A stretch of 14,355 nucleotides of DNA from Candidatus Bathyarchaeota archaeon. Lineage in GTDB: Archaea; Thermoproteota; Bathyarchaeia; Bathyarchaeales; UBA233. Below the pieces are notes generated by a model. The model was not told the DNA's origin and did no database searches. It was given only the letters and a program-made list of their open reading frames with translations. The translations under genes and the position numbers were made by a program. The DNA lies in the NCBI GenBank assembly GCA_004376975.1, contig SOJA01000129.1:1-14355 (forward strand), written 5' to 3'. Below are positions 6,859 through 13,599 of this stretch, in pieces (position 1 is the first letter of the stretch; each line of letters starts with the position of its first letter).

Positions 6859-7332
6859 TTATTTGGCTGGCTTAAAGTATCTTATGTCGTTTATGGAGGC
6901 TTTCCTTTCAAAGGATGGCTTGAAGATGGCTTCGACTCTCATACCGATCTTCACTTTTTCCGGTTTCGTTTCCCCTATTTTGTGGATTAGTCCGCCGCAA
7001 GCTCCTTCAAACTTTATCAACGCATATATTACTGGCTTCTCTAGTTTCTTCCCGTCAACGTCTATCGTAGCAATTGTGAACGTGTGGATTACGCCTATTG
7101 TTCCTACGTCAATCCATTCCCCGAGTTTTCCAAAGCACTTCTCGCAATACATTCTCGGAGGAACGTAGACGACATTGCAGCAAGGACACTTTGCACCTAT
7201 TATCCTTCCGTTTTCCTTTATCTCTTTGAGGAAACGCTCTCCAGCAACCCCTAAAGTGTAGATGTAGTCTGCTTCCATGTCTCCTAGCCAGTGGCGAATG
7301 TGCAAGGGGTTTGTTATTCTATCCAAGCTCAT
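6859..7332 (-). CDS. DUF35 zinc-ribbon/OB-fold protein B (thiolase partner)
   Basis: A 157-residue member of the DUF35 (OB-fold, acyl-CoA-associated) family with an N-terminal rubredoxin-like zinc ribbon. Cys49 and Cys52 (CPCC, with an extra Cys51) and Cys63 and Cys66 (YCEKC) would bind zinc; VPPR sits between the two pairs, as usual in this family. The OB-fold covers about residues 72-150. Known DUF35 proteins bridge thiolase-fold subunits and hold the CoA part of substrates (archaeal thiolase-HMGCS complex, Ltp2-ChsH2 aldolase). An N-terminal helical stretch of about 40 residues is longer than in minimal members. The ATG overlaps the stop of DUF35 protein A by four bases and has AAGGAGG seven bases upstream, so it is translationally coupled. 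Last gene of the operon. Confidence 0.92.
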   Translation of the reverse strand: MSLDRITNPLHIRHWLGDMEADYIYTLGVAGERFLKEIKENGRIIGAKCPCCNVVYVPPRMYCEKCFGKLGEWIDVGTIGVIHTFTIATIDVDGKKLEKPVIYALIKFEGACGGLIHKIGETKPEKVKIGMRVEAIFKPSFERKASINDIRYFKPAK

Positions 7333-7850
7333 GGCGGCGCCTCCTTCAATGGCTTGAAGTATTTGATATCCGTGATTGCGCCGATCCGCTCTTCATTCGG
7401 TTTCCATACGGCTTTGACTTTCATTCCAAATTTGATCTCGTTCTTGTCTACTTCGCCAAGTTTGTGTATTATTCCCATGCCTTCTGAGGCTCCGTCCAAG
7501 TCTATTATGGCAACAAGTATCGGCTCTTTCAATCTGGTTGCGTCTGCAGCCAAGTAGGAAATCGAGTAAGTGTTGATCGTGCCTGTGTCTTTCACGTATT
7601 TCCAGCCGTCAGTTGGCTTAAAGCAGTTTTCACAGTAGATTCTCGGCGGAACCATAATGCGTCCACATTTACTGCATGTTGACGCTATTATCTTCCCTTT
7701 CTTTAGTTCTTCAAGGAACTTACCTATAGCTATGCCTACACTCCACGCAAATTTCGCTTTCGGCCTATACTTCTCCGTTGGAACTCTTCCTTCTTTAAAG
7801 TCTGCAGATTTTAGCGCTTCACCCGGATAATGCTTAACTCTCTCACTCAT
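7329..7850 (-). CDS. DUF35 zinc-ribbon/OB-fold protein A (thiolase partner)
   Basis: A 173-residue DUF35 protein. The zinc ribbon uses Cys59, Cys62 (CSKC) and Cys73, Cys76 (YCENC) with VPPR between them; the OB-fold follows from about residue 82 to 165. It is clearly a paralogue of the next gene: both share the ribbon, a G-x-I-x-TYSI-type first OB strand and a C-terminal D-I-[KR]-YFKP end. Having two DUF35 genes directly after two thiolase-fold genes suggests one bridging protein per thiolase chain or an asymmetric bridge. The ATG at 7850 follows a very strong ribosome site (AGGAGGAGGAT) in the 16-base gap after thiolase-like protein B. It would act as a non-catalytic scaffold and CoA clamp in the cytosol. 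Confidence 0.93.
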   Translation of the reverse strand: MSERVKHYPGEALKSADFKEGRVPTEKYRPKAKFAWSVGIAIGKFLEELKKGKIIASTCSKCGRIMVPPRIYCENCFKPTDGWKYVKDTGTINTYSISYLAADATRLKEPILVAIIDLDGASEGMGIIHKLGEVDKNEIKFGMKVKAVWKPNEERIGAITDIKYFKPLKEAPP

Positions 7851-7855
7851 GTTTC

Positions 7856-7866
7856 ATCCTCCTCCT
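7856..7866 (-). promoter_or_regulatory. Strong ribosome binding site of DUF35 protein A
   Basis: AGGAGGAGGAT on the minus strand, five bases before the ATG at 7850, directly abutting the stop codon of the upstream gene. It is among the strongest ribosome sites in the window and suggests high translation of this DUF35 subunit. Confidence 0.6.
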
Positions 7867-9033
7867 TTAGCGTCTCAACACAATCACTGAGCCGTACTGC
7901 ATTAGGTCGCCCCACGCTTGAGCCAAGCCTGTTCTCGGATCACCAGGAATCTGTCTCTTTCCAGCTTCGCCGCGCAATTGCCAAAAGATCTCACATACCT
8001 TCATCAAGCCCGCCGCAGCTATTGGATTACCAACACCTAACAGTCCACCAGACGGGTTTATCGGTAAATCACCGTCCCTTTGTGTTACGCCTTCCGCTGT
8101 CAGTTTTGCTGCTTCACCCTTCTTACACAATAAAAGGCCTTCCATGTGATGAAGTTCCTTATAGTCAAATGGGTCATAGGGTTCAGCTAGGTCGATTTCC
8201 TTCGGCGGATTCTTGATTCCAGCCATCTTGTAAGCCATACGTGCTGCACATTCCACATAATCCGGATAGTAAAGGTCGCGGTTTGTCCAAAGCGTAGAAT
8301 CAATGCACCAGCCTACGCCGTCAATCCAAACAGGATTATCAGTGATCTCTTTGGCAACATCCTCCGAAACCAAAACCATCGCGGCAGCACCATCACTTGT
8401 TGGACTGACATCTAAACGTTGAACTGGCCAAGCCATAATCTCAGAGTTCAAAACGTCTTCAACCGTTATTTTTGCACCTAATTGAGCACAAGGATGATCC
8501 AAGGCGTTTCGTTTGTTTTTGACGGAAACTCGAGCTATGTCTTCCTTTGTAATGCCGTGTTTGTGCATGTAGCGATGCATTTCCAAGGCAAATATCCAAA
8601 TTAGGTTCATGCCGAGTGGTCGTTCAAGGATTGGGTCGAATATTGTTGTGAAAGCGTATTGTGGATGCGGATAACAAGAGGACATCTTCTCTTCAGCGAC
8701 AACCAAGCACGAGTCGAACTGCCCAGAGGCCACGTGCCACCAGCCTGCAAGGGGCGTAAAAACTCCTGTTCCGCCACCTACGAAAACCCTAGTGTAGGGT
8801 TTCCGGTATGCTCCTGCTCCATCCGCCAAATATTCGCCTTTCATGTGAACTCCGTCGAAAGCATCTGGCGCCGTTCCCAACACAACGCTTTGCATGTCCC
8901 TCAGCTCCATTCCAGCAGCATCAAGAGCCATCTTTGACGCTTCGTAGGACAGCTCCTTTCCGGTTTCCTTTAAGCGTCTTCGGAATAGGGTTAAGCCAGC
9001 TCCAACAATTGCCACTCTTTTCTTACCAAACAT
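7867..9033 (-). CDS. Thiolase-fold protein B with degenerate active site
   Basis: A 388-residue protein of the SCP2/archaeal thiolase family by overall pattern (VAIVGAGLT at 7-15, DGAAAMVL at 214-221, NPSGGLLGVGNP at 326-337). Compared with the intact thiolase of the same window, the nucleophilic Cys position is Gly87, the His of the E-x-HD motif is Tyr286 (EPYDPF), the His of GHP is Asn336, and the final N-x-GG loop reads AWGDLMQYG. Claisen thiolase chemistry is therefore improbable. It may be a structural subunit or may catalyse different chemistry, as in the Ltp2 aldolase, a thiolase-fold enzyme that works with a DUF35 partner. The ATG at 9033 is chosen because GAGGTGA lies eight bases upstream; a GTG at 9045 lies inside that site. 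Second gene of a four-gene operon. Confidence 0.9.
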   Translation of the reverse strand: MFGKKRVAIVGAGLTLFRRRLKETGKELSYEASKMALDAAGMELRDMQSVVLGTAPDAFDGVHMKGEYLADGAGAYRKPYTRVFVGGGTGVFTPLAGWWHVASGQFDSCLVVAEEKMSSCYPHPQYAFTTIFDPILERPLGMNLIWIFALEMHRYMHKHGITKEDIARVSVKNKRNALDHPCAQLGAKITVEDVLNSEIMAWPVQRLDVSPTSDGAAAMVLVSEDVAKEITDNPVWIDGVGWCIDSTLWTNRDLYYPDYVECAARMAYKMAGIKNPPKEIDLAEPYDPFDYKELHHMEGLLLCKKGEAAKLTAEGVTQRDGDLPINPSGGLLGVGNPIAAAGLMKVCEIFWQLRGEAGKRQIPGDPRTGLAQAWGDLMQYGSVIVLRR

Positions 9034-9041
9034 TTCACATT

Positions 9042-9048
9042 TCACCTC
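9042..9048 (-). promoter_or_regulatory. Ribosome binding site GAGGTGA deciding the start of thiolase-fold protein B
   Basis: GAGGTGA on the minus strand, eight bases before the ATG at 9033. The TGA of the preceding gene lies inside this motif, so termination and re-initiation are probably coupled. It argues against the GTG at 9045. Confidence 0.6.
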
Positions 9049-10199
9049 TTAATATTGCTTAAAACTGCCGCAATCCCAGTGGTCGTTGGGATTCCACGCC
9101 AAGCGTGAGCCAAGCCTACTTCCACGTCGGATACTTGTCTTGTGCCTGCTTCGTTTCTTAACTGCAAAACCACTTCCAAAAGCTTTTGCGTACCGGAAGC
9201 CTCAAGGCCGTATCCCATTCCAAGCAAGCCTCCAGAGGGATTCACTGGCAATTCACCGTTTCTCGCTGTGATTCCTTCCTCTGTTAGTTTTCCGGCTTCC
9301 CCATATGCACATAGTTTCAATGCTTCCATGTGCTGAAGCTCCTTGTAGGCGAACAAGTCGTTGATCTCTGCGAAGTCTATCTCCTTCCGTGGGTTGTGGA
9401 TTTTGGCAGTTTTGTATGCCATTTCAGCCGCCAACCGTGTACCTACAGCCTTAGACCAGTCTCGCGTTTCTAGATTTGGAGTCTCAGTGCACCATCCAAC
9501 GCCCTTAACCCAAACAGGTTTGTCCGTAAGCTTTTCAGCAACCTTCTCAGAAGCCAACACCATGACTATGCAGCCGTCTGCAGGCATACTTATCTCCAAC
9601 TTTTTCAAAGGATAAAAGCACATGGCAGAACACAAAACTTGGTCTAACGTTATATTGGCACCATACGCAGCATAAGGATTTCCACAAGAATTTCTCTTGT
9701 TCTTAACCACAACTTCAGCGCACTGCTCCACAGTCGTGCAAGTATCGTGTAAATAGCGGTTCATCTCCATTCCAGCAACATAGTATGGATGACCACCCAA
9801 GGGTCTATTCAACACTGGGTCTAAGGCAAAGGCGATGACATCCATTAACGTGAGCAGATCTGAGGCTTTGCTGTGAGCTTCAAGAACCACCGTGTCAAAA
9901 TGTCCAGTTTTAATAAGCATATAAGCATTTGCCAACCCAAGCAATCCGTCACCTGAAACGGTGAAAAGAGGGCGTAGCACTGCACCTATTTGATCTGGAA
10001 CAAATTCGTCGAAAATACTGAAGCCTTCCAAGTAATCCTCAGCACAAGTCACGAAGACATCAACGTCTTTGCGTGGATCAACTCCGGCATCCTCATAGGC
10101 TTTTACAGCTGCCTCATACATCAACTCCTTGTACGATAGTTCCGGCAGTATTGGTTGAAAACCAACGCATCCGACACCAACAATGGCAACTTCACTCAT
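9042..10199 (-). CDS. Thiolase-fold protein A with degenerate active site
   Basis: A 385-residue thiolase-superfamily protein, paralogous to protein B downstream. N-terminal VAIVGVG (4-10), ADGCIVMVLAS (207-217) and NPSGGLLGMGY (320-330) place it in the SCP2/archaeal thiolase group. The nucleophile position is Ser82 or nearby (FTVSGDG), the E-x-HD histidine is Asn280 (EINDLF), the GHP histidine is Tyr330 (GYGLEASG), and the closing loop is HAWRGIPTTTG. Thus all canonical catalytic groups are replaced, but differently from protein B. The two may form a heterodimer with the two DUF35 proteins. First gene of the operon: ATG at 10199, purine-rich GAGAGGGAAAGGA ahead of it, TATA-like TTTTATG about 50 bases upstream. 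Retro-aldolase, acyl-CoA lyase or a purely structural role are all possible. Confidence 0.9.
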   Translation of the reverse strand: MSEVAIVGVGCVGFQPILPELSYKELMYEAAVKAYEDAGVDPRKDVDVFVTCAEDYLEGFSIFDEFVPDQIGAVLRPLFTVSGDGLLGLANAYMLIKTGHFDTVVLEAHSKASDLLTLMDVIAFALDPVLNRPLGGHPYYVAGMEMNRYLHDTCTTVEQCAEVVVKNKRNSCGNPYAAYGANITLDQVLCSAMCFYPLKKLEISMPADGCIVMVLASEKVAEKLTDKPVWVKGVGWCTETPNLETRDWSKAVGTRLAAEMAYKTAKIHNPRKEIDFAEINDLFAYKELQHMEALKLCAYGEAGKLTEEGITARNGELPVNPSGGLLGMGYGLEASGTQKLLEVVLQLRNEAGTRQVSDVEVGLAHAWRGIPTTTGIAAVLSNIKR

Positions 10200-10349
10200 T
10201 TTCCTTTCCCTCTCAAATTTAGAGAAATATTATGAAAAACCTACTCACATAAAACTTTCGTTAAAAATATCAGCTTCTATTGAAGAAACTTAAATATTCC
10301 AAGCCTATTCTGAATCTCCAAACAACAATGCTTCGAGGAGAAAAATAGT
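10200..10349. promoter_or_regulatory. Divergent promoter region between the two thiolase operons
   Basis: A 150-base AT-rich region. On the minus strand TTTTATG (10248-10254) is a TATA candidate for thiolase-fold protein A. On the plus strand TTAAATATT (10290-10298) is a TATA candidate for the intact thiolase, predicting a start near 10320 and a short leader. Shared control of both operons is plausible but no operator repeat is evident. Confidence 0.5.
10335..10340 (+). promoter_or_regulatory. Ribosome binding site GAGGAG supporting a TTG start
   Basis: GAGGAG nine bases before the TTG at 10350. It supports this rare start codon, which also gives the family-typical N-terminus. Confidence 0.6.
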
Positions 10350-11522
10350 TTGAAGGGTAAACCTTTAGTCTCGATAGTTTCTGCTGGCTTGTCAAAATTC
10401 GGAAAACTAGAAGGTTTGTATGCTAGGGAAATTTTCGCAGAAGCAGCAAAAGACGCCTTCAACCGCTGCCCCAGCCTAGATCCTAAAAGAGACATAAAAG
10501 CCTTGTTTGTTGGGCACATGGGAGAATCCTATGAACATCAAGGTCACACGGGCGCAACAGTAGCTGATTGGGCTGGTTTAATGCACATACCAGCCACAAG
10601 AACCGAAGCAGCATGCGCATCTTCCGGCGCTGCACTAAGAGCTGGAATATTCGCTGTACTTTCCGGCTTATGTGACACTGTTATGGTTGGCGGCGTAGAG
10701 AAGATGACGCATAGAACGACTTCAGAGGTGACTGAGTATTTAGCCATGGCTTCAGATTTTCCCTTCGAACAATGGCATGGCATAACTTTTCCAGGATTGT
10801 ACGCTTTGATGGCTACTGCTCACATGCACAAGTATGGAACAACCGAGAAACAACTAGCCATGGTTGCCGTGAAAAATCACTCAAACGGACTCTTAAACCC
10901 GAAGGCTCACATGCAAAAAGAAGTGACACTTGAAAAAGCCTTGTCATCAAGAGTCATCGCTTGGCCTTTAAAGCTATACGACTGCTCATTAATAACCGAT
11001 GGAGCAAGTTGTCTAATAATCACAAAACCGGAAATTGCCAAAAGATTTACGGACATGCCAATTCAAATAACCGGAAGCGGGCAAGCAAGCGATAGCATAG
11101 GCATCTACGAACGCGAAAGCCTTACAGCTCTTGTCGCATCGAAAATCGCCTCGCAACAAGCATATGAAATGGCTGGGATAAAGCCTGAGGAAGTGGATGT
11201 CGCAGAGGTTCATGATTGTTTCACTATAGCGGAAATAATAGCCTACGAAGACTTGGGCTTCTGCAAACACGGAGGAGGCGGACAGCTCATAGAGAGTGGT
11301 GAAACGAAGCTTGACGGAAAGCTTCCAGTAAACACAAGCGGCGGATTGAAATCCAAGGGACATCCTGTAGGTGCAACAGGAACGGCACAAGCCTACGAAA
11401 TATATCTACAATTAACTGAACAAGCTGGAAAAAGACAAGTAAAAGACGCGAAGATAGGTTTAGCCCATAACGTTGGAGGATCTGGTGCAACGGGCACAGT
11501 CCATATTTTCAGGAGGGGATAA
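10350..11522 (+). CDS. Acetyl-CoA C-acyltransferase (SCP2/archaeal-type thiolase), intact active site
   Basis: A 390-residue thiolase that should catalyse reversible Claisen condensation or thiolysis of acyl-CoA, such as acetoacetyl-CoA formation. Catalytic residues are present: Cys89 in EAACASSGAAL, His288 in EVHDCF and His338 in SKGHPVGATG; the last loop is HNVGGSGATG (373-382), as in archaeal acetoacetyl-CoA thiolases. The start is TTG with a good GAGGAG upstream; no in-frame ATG lies near. One base separates its stop from the ATG of a DUF35 gene, reproducing the thiolase-DUF35 pairing known from the archaeal thiolase/HMG-CoA synthase complex. HMG-CoA synthase itself is not in the window. 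Divergent from the operon that encodes two degenerate paralogues. The exact acyl chain preference is open. Confidence 0.94.
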   Translation: MKGKPLVSIVSAGLSKFGKLEGLYAREIFAEAAKDAFNRCPSLDPKRDIKALFVGHMGESYEHQGHTGATVADWAGLMHIPATRTEAACASSGAALRAGIFAVLSGLCDTVMVGGVEKMTHRTTSEVTEYLAMASDFPFEQWHGITFPGLYALMATAHMHKYGTTEKQLAMVAVKNHSNGLLNPKAHMQKEVTLEKALSSRVIAWPLKLYDCSLITDGASCLIITKPEIAKRFTDMPIQITGSGQASDSIGIYERESLTALVASKIASQQAYEMAGIKPEEVDVAEVHDCFTIAEIIAYEDLGFCKHGGGGQLIESGETKLDGKLPVNTSGGLKSKGHPVGATGTAQAYEIYLQLTEQAGKRQVKDAKIGLAHNVGGSGATGTVHIFRRG

Positions 11523-11523
11523 G

Positions 11524-11925
11524 ATGAGTGAGCAGCCACTATTCACAATAGAACAGTTCTACAAGTTCATCGGCCAAGGAAAACTTATGGGTGGAAAATG
11601 CAAAAGCTGCGGAAAAGTTCACCTTCCACCAAGACCACTGTGCGACAAATGCTTATCTGAAGAGTTTGAATGGGTGGAAGTTCCTGAAGAAGGGAAATTA
11701 TTGACCTACACAATTATTCATGTGGCACCTCCGCAATTCCAACAAGCAACGCCATATGCAGTAGGCATAATCCAACTTGAAAACGCCCTAAAGCTCCCAG
11801 GCATGATAAAAGATGTAGAACATGAAAAAATCAGGATAGGAATGGAATTAGCCATAAAGTTTGACAAATCCATTGCACAACCACAATGGCCACAATGGCC
11901 TAGATACTACTTCAAACCAGCATAG
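11524..11925 (+). CDS. DUF35 zinc-ribbon/OB-fold protein C, partner of the intact thiolase
   Basis: A 133-residue DUF35 protein. Zinc ribbon Cys26, Cys29 (CKSC) and Cys40, Cys43 (CDKC) with LPPR between; OB-fold from about residue 48 to 115, with LLTYTIIHVAPPQF as the first strand. It is expected to bridge thiolase subunits and bind the CoA moiety. It lacks the 20-35 residue N-terminal extension of proteins A and B and is therefore nearer the minimal archaeal form. The C-terminus contains a short PQWPQWP repeat, made by a 9-base direct duplication. The ATG at 11524 is chosen because GGAGGGG ends five bases before it and because it follows the thiolase stop by one base; an upstream in-frame ATG (11473) would sit inside the thiolase gene. 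Confidence 0.94.
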   Translation: MSEQPLFTIEQFYKFIGQGKLMGGKCKSCGKVHLPPRPLCDKCLSEEFEWVEVPEEGKLLTYTIIHVAPPQFQQATPYAVGIIQLENALKLPGMIKDVEHEKIRIGMELAIKFDKSIAQPQWPQWPRYYFKPA

Positions 11926-11934
11926 AAAGAAATC

Positions 11935-11946
11935 AAACATATGTTT
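11935..11946. repeat. 12-base palindrome between convergent genes
   Basis: AAACATATGTTT is a perfect palindrome in the 24-base gap between the convergent DUF35 protein C and HAD genes; TATGTGTTTG nearby repeats one arm imperfectly. It may help end transcription from both sides, but no long oligo-T tract follows. Confidence 0.3.
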
Positions 11947-11949
11947 CTT

Positions 11950-12639
11950 CTATGTGTTTGAAAAATTCGTAGTCTCTTCTATGAGAGCTGGTAGATCTGT
12001 AATTGACGTTATGACATAGTTTGCTCCAGAATTGATTAACTCTCTTATGGAAGAAAGCCCTGTTGGCAAGCCTACAACAATTGTTTTTAGTCCTTCCGCA
12101 CATTTCATGTCACTAACTCCATCTCCAACAACTATTGTCTCCTCAGGATTAACATTTAAAGCCTTCAAGACAGTTTCAAGATGTTCACTGTTCGGTTTGA
12201 CATATTTCACTTTGTTTCTTGGAATTACTGCATCGAAGAAGTGTGCTATTCTGAATCGTTCTAGAATGTATTTTGTGGATTTTTCACTGTTGATTGTGAA
12301 CAAGCCCATTTTTAAACCCCTTTTCTTTAGTGCCCTAAGGGTTTCAACCACGCCTGGAAGTAAGCTTGTGCTCCTCGCGGCTGCCAATTCATATTCCTCA
12401 GCTATTGCCAAAACTTTCCTACGGATTTCTCCTATCGCACTTTTTGGTTCGCCATTATTCTTCAGGAATATCTCGATTTTCTTCAGCATTTCAAAGATAC
12501 TTTCATTCGTTGAGAGAATGGAAGCTGGAAAACCCTTTTTTATGAGAAAGCTTCGAACTTCGGCTCTGACAACTTTGTAATTCAGGTTGAAGTCGGCAAG
12601 AGTTCCGTCAAGATCAAAGACTACAGCTTCAATTGTCAT
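11950..12639 (-). CDS. HAD-superfamily phosphatase, phosphoglycolate phosphatase-like
   Basis: A 229-residue haloacid dehalogenase-type hydrolase. Motif I FDLDGTL gives the nucleophile Asp9 and acid/base Asp11; motif II is FTINSEKS with Thr115; motif III is Lys148 in VKPNSEHL; motif IV is GDGVSDMKCA with Asp173 and Asp177. A helical cap lies between about residues 18 and 90, the C1 arrangement of phosphoglycolate phosphatase and related enzymes. The real substrate could be any small phosphate ester or nucleotide. The ATG at 12639 is preferred over a GTG at 12651 because the latter has GGA only a few bases away; the choice is not firm. It is convergent with the thiolase/DUF35 operon and has no clear functional link to it. 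Confidence 0.88.
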   Translation of the reverse strand: MTIEAVVFDLDGTLADFNLNYKVVRAEVRSFLIKKGFPASILSTNESIFEMLKKIEIFLKNNGEPKSAIGEIRRKVLAIAEEYELAAARSTSLLPGVVETLRALKKRGLKMGLFTINSEKSTKYILERFRIAHFFDAVIPRNKVKYVKPNSEHLETVLKALNVNPEETIVVGDGVSDMKCAEGLKTIVVGLPTGLSSIRELINSGANYVITSITDLPALIEETTNFSNT

Positions 12640-12854
12640 CGCATCTTTCACTTCCGTTTCAGGTTTGAAGCCTAAAACGTCTCCATAGAAATATACTTTA
12701 CGGCGAAAGTGACCGTGCAGTTTTTGATTTCCATAGAGACCTTTTTCCTTTTTTCCGGAAAGTTGTAGTTTATTGCAGATCTTCTTACACTATACAGGTC
12801 AATATTCAAAATTGGAAAGGATTCTGAAGTGTCTGAAAGAGCCTTAAGGTGCGG

Positions 12855-12959
12855 ATGGTTTCTTTTATGGAGGAAAGTACCAGAAGAGGAATGAAGAAGT
12901 TGAGGAAGATGCAGGAGGTTTCAAAGCATCCGCCCATAATTCCTTATTTATGGACGTAG
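12855..12959 (+). CDS. Doubtful micro-ORF, 34 residues
   Basis: ATG at 12855 (second ATG at 12867) to TAG at 12957-12959 encodes a basic 34-residue peptide, with GGTG just upstream, too close for an ideal ribosome site of the first ATG but well placed for the second. I recognise no family; the purine-rich composition may create it by chance. Confidence 0.15.
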   Translation: MVSFMEESTRRGMKKLRKMQEVSKHPPIIPYLWT

Positions 12960-13109
12960 CCAGAGTTGTGATTGCCAAAAGCCTTGTTTTCGTTGAATCG
13001 CAAATTACGGAAAACCTGAAAAACTTGCCTTTTAAACAAGGTTTTAGTGTGTACCTTATCTAACCTACCTACATCATCACCTCAAAGCTTTATGCACCGC
13101 TTTCAACTA

Positions 13110-13135
13110 CCCCCCTCCCCCCTACGTTTTTTTTT
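13110..13135. other. C-rich tract followed by nine T
   Basis: Plus strand: two runs of six C separated by one T (13110-13122), then TACG and nine T (13127-13135). The T run could terminate a plus-strand transcript. On the minus strand the two G6 runs could form a G-quadruplex. No gene directly upstream on the plus strand explains a terminator. Confidence 0.4.
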
Positions 13136-13147
13136 ATCTTTCTTGAA

Positions 13148-13309
13148 ATGAAACGATCAGAAAAGTTCAGTGAAAAAGTTTGGCAAACTGATGTCTATGG
13201 AAGATGAAATGATAAATCAAGTAAATCCAAGAAAAAGATTGAAAGAAAGTTGAGAAAAGAGCTGCCAGATAGCAGCGACTTGCACCGTGGCAAGGTTGAG
13301 TTAAGGTAA
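13148..13309 (+). pseudogene. Possible small ORF interrupted by one in-frame TGA
   Basis: An ATG at 13148 opens 19 codons (beginning MKRSEKFSEKVWQTDVYGR), then TGA at 13205-13207, after which the same frame stays open for 33 charged codons to TAA at 13307-13309. The two halves could be one broken gene of about 53 codons. I recognise no family. The A-rich composition favours long open frames, so chance is a serious alternative. Confidence 0.2.
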
Positions 13310-13350
13310 ACCCAATAACCATCTTTTGACATAGTATGTAGTGGATACGT

Positions 13351-13566
13351 ATGAGCCTTGAAGATTACGCAAAAAGCAAGCTCTGGCCGATACTTGTTGA
13401 AACAGTTCATGCTCTAATCATGTATACACACCATAAGACATACACAGAAGAAGTTATTCTCAGCGAAAAACCTGATGTGAAGCCGAACGAACTAGCCGCA
13501 CAGCTCGGTATACCTTTAGGCGAAGCTTTGGTAATTCTCCATGAACTGGAGAAACAAGTTAAGTGA
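13351..13566 (+). CDS. Small HTH-like protein of unknown function
   Basis: A 71-residue soluble protein with no membrane segment. Residues 1-30 are predicted helical with aromatic and histidine residues (LWPILVETVHALIMY); residues 42-70 (DVKPNELAAQLGIPLGEALVILHELEKQ) look like a helix-turn-helix of a winged-helix regulator, with ELAAQLGIP as the typical entry to the recognition helix. The wing appears to be missing, so it may be a minimal or truncated DNA-binding protein. Start: ATG at 13351 with a weak GTGGAT about five bases upstream. It is convergent with rpoH, 33 bases apart. I do not recognise a named family, and the DNA-binding assignment is tentative. Confidence 0.65.
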   Translation: MSLEDYAKSKLWPILVETVHALIMYTHHKTYTEEVILSEKPDVKPNELAAQLGIPLGEALVILHELEKQVK

Positions 13567-13599
13567 ACTATTTAAACGGTTGCAGGGACAAAAAAGTGA

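Larger units (their letters stand above)
12640..13350. other. Long intergenic region with no firm gene
   Basis: About 710 bases between the HAD gene and the small HTH-like gene. It contains two doubtful plus-strand micro-ORFs (12855-12959 and 13148-13309), a cytosine tract followed by nine T (13110-13135), and a short hairpin GCTGC-CAGATA-GCAGC (13261-13276). No tRNA or rRNA is evident. It might hold decayed genes or an RNA gene that cannot be recognised by eye. Confidence 0.6.

Noticed and set aside
11879..11902. 9-base tandem duplication (ccacaatgg twice) inside DUF35 protein C
   Set aside because: Only encodes a short PQWPQWP repeat in the C-terminal tail; a local duplication, not a regulatory repeat.
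13205..13207. TGA read as selenocysteine
   Set aside because: No recognisable insertion element, no selenoprotein similarity, and the ORF itself is doubtful.
13195..13410. Minus-strand 71-codon open frame overlapping the HTH-like gene
   Set aside because: Low-complexity hydrophobic and serine-rich translation without a ribosome site; it overlaps the more convincing plus-strand gene.
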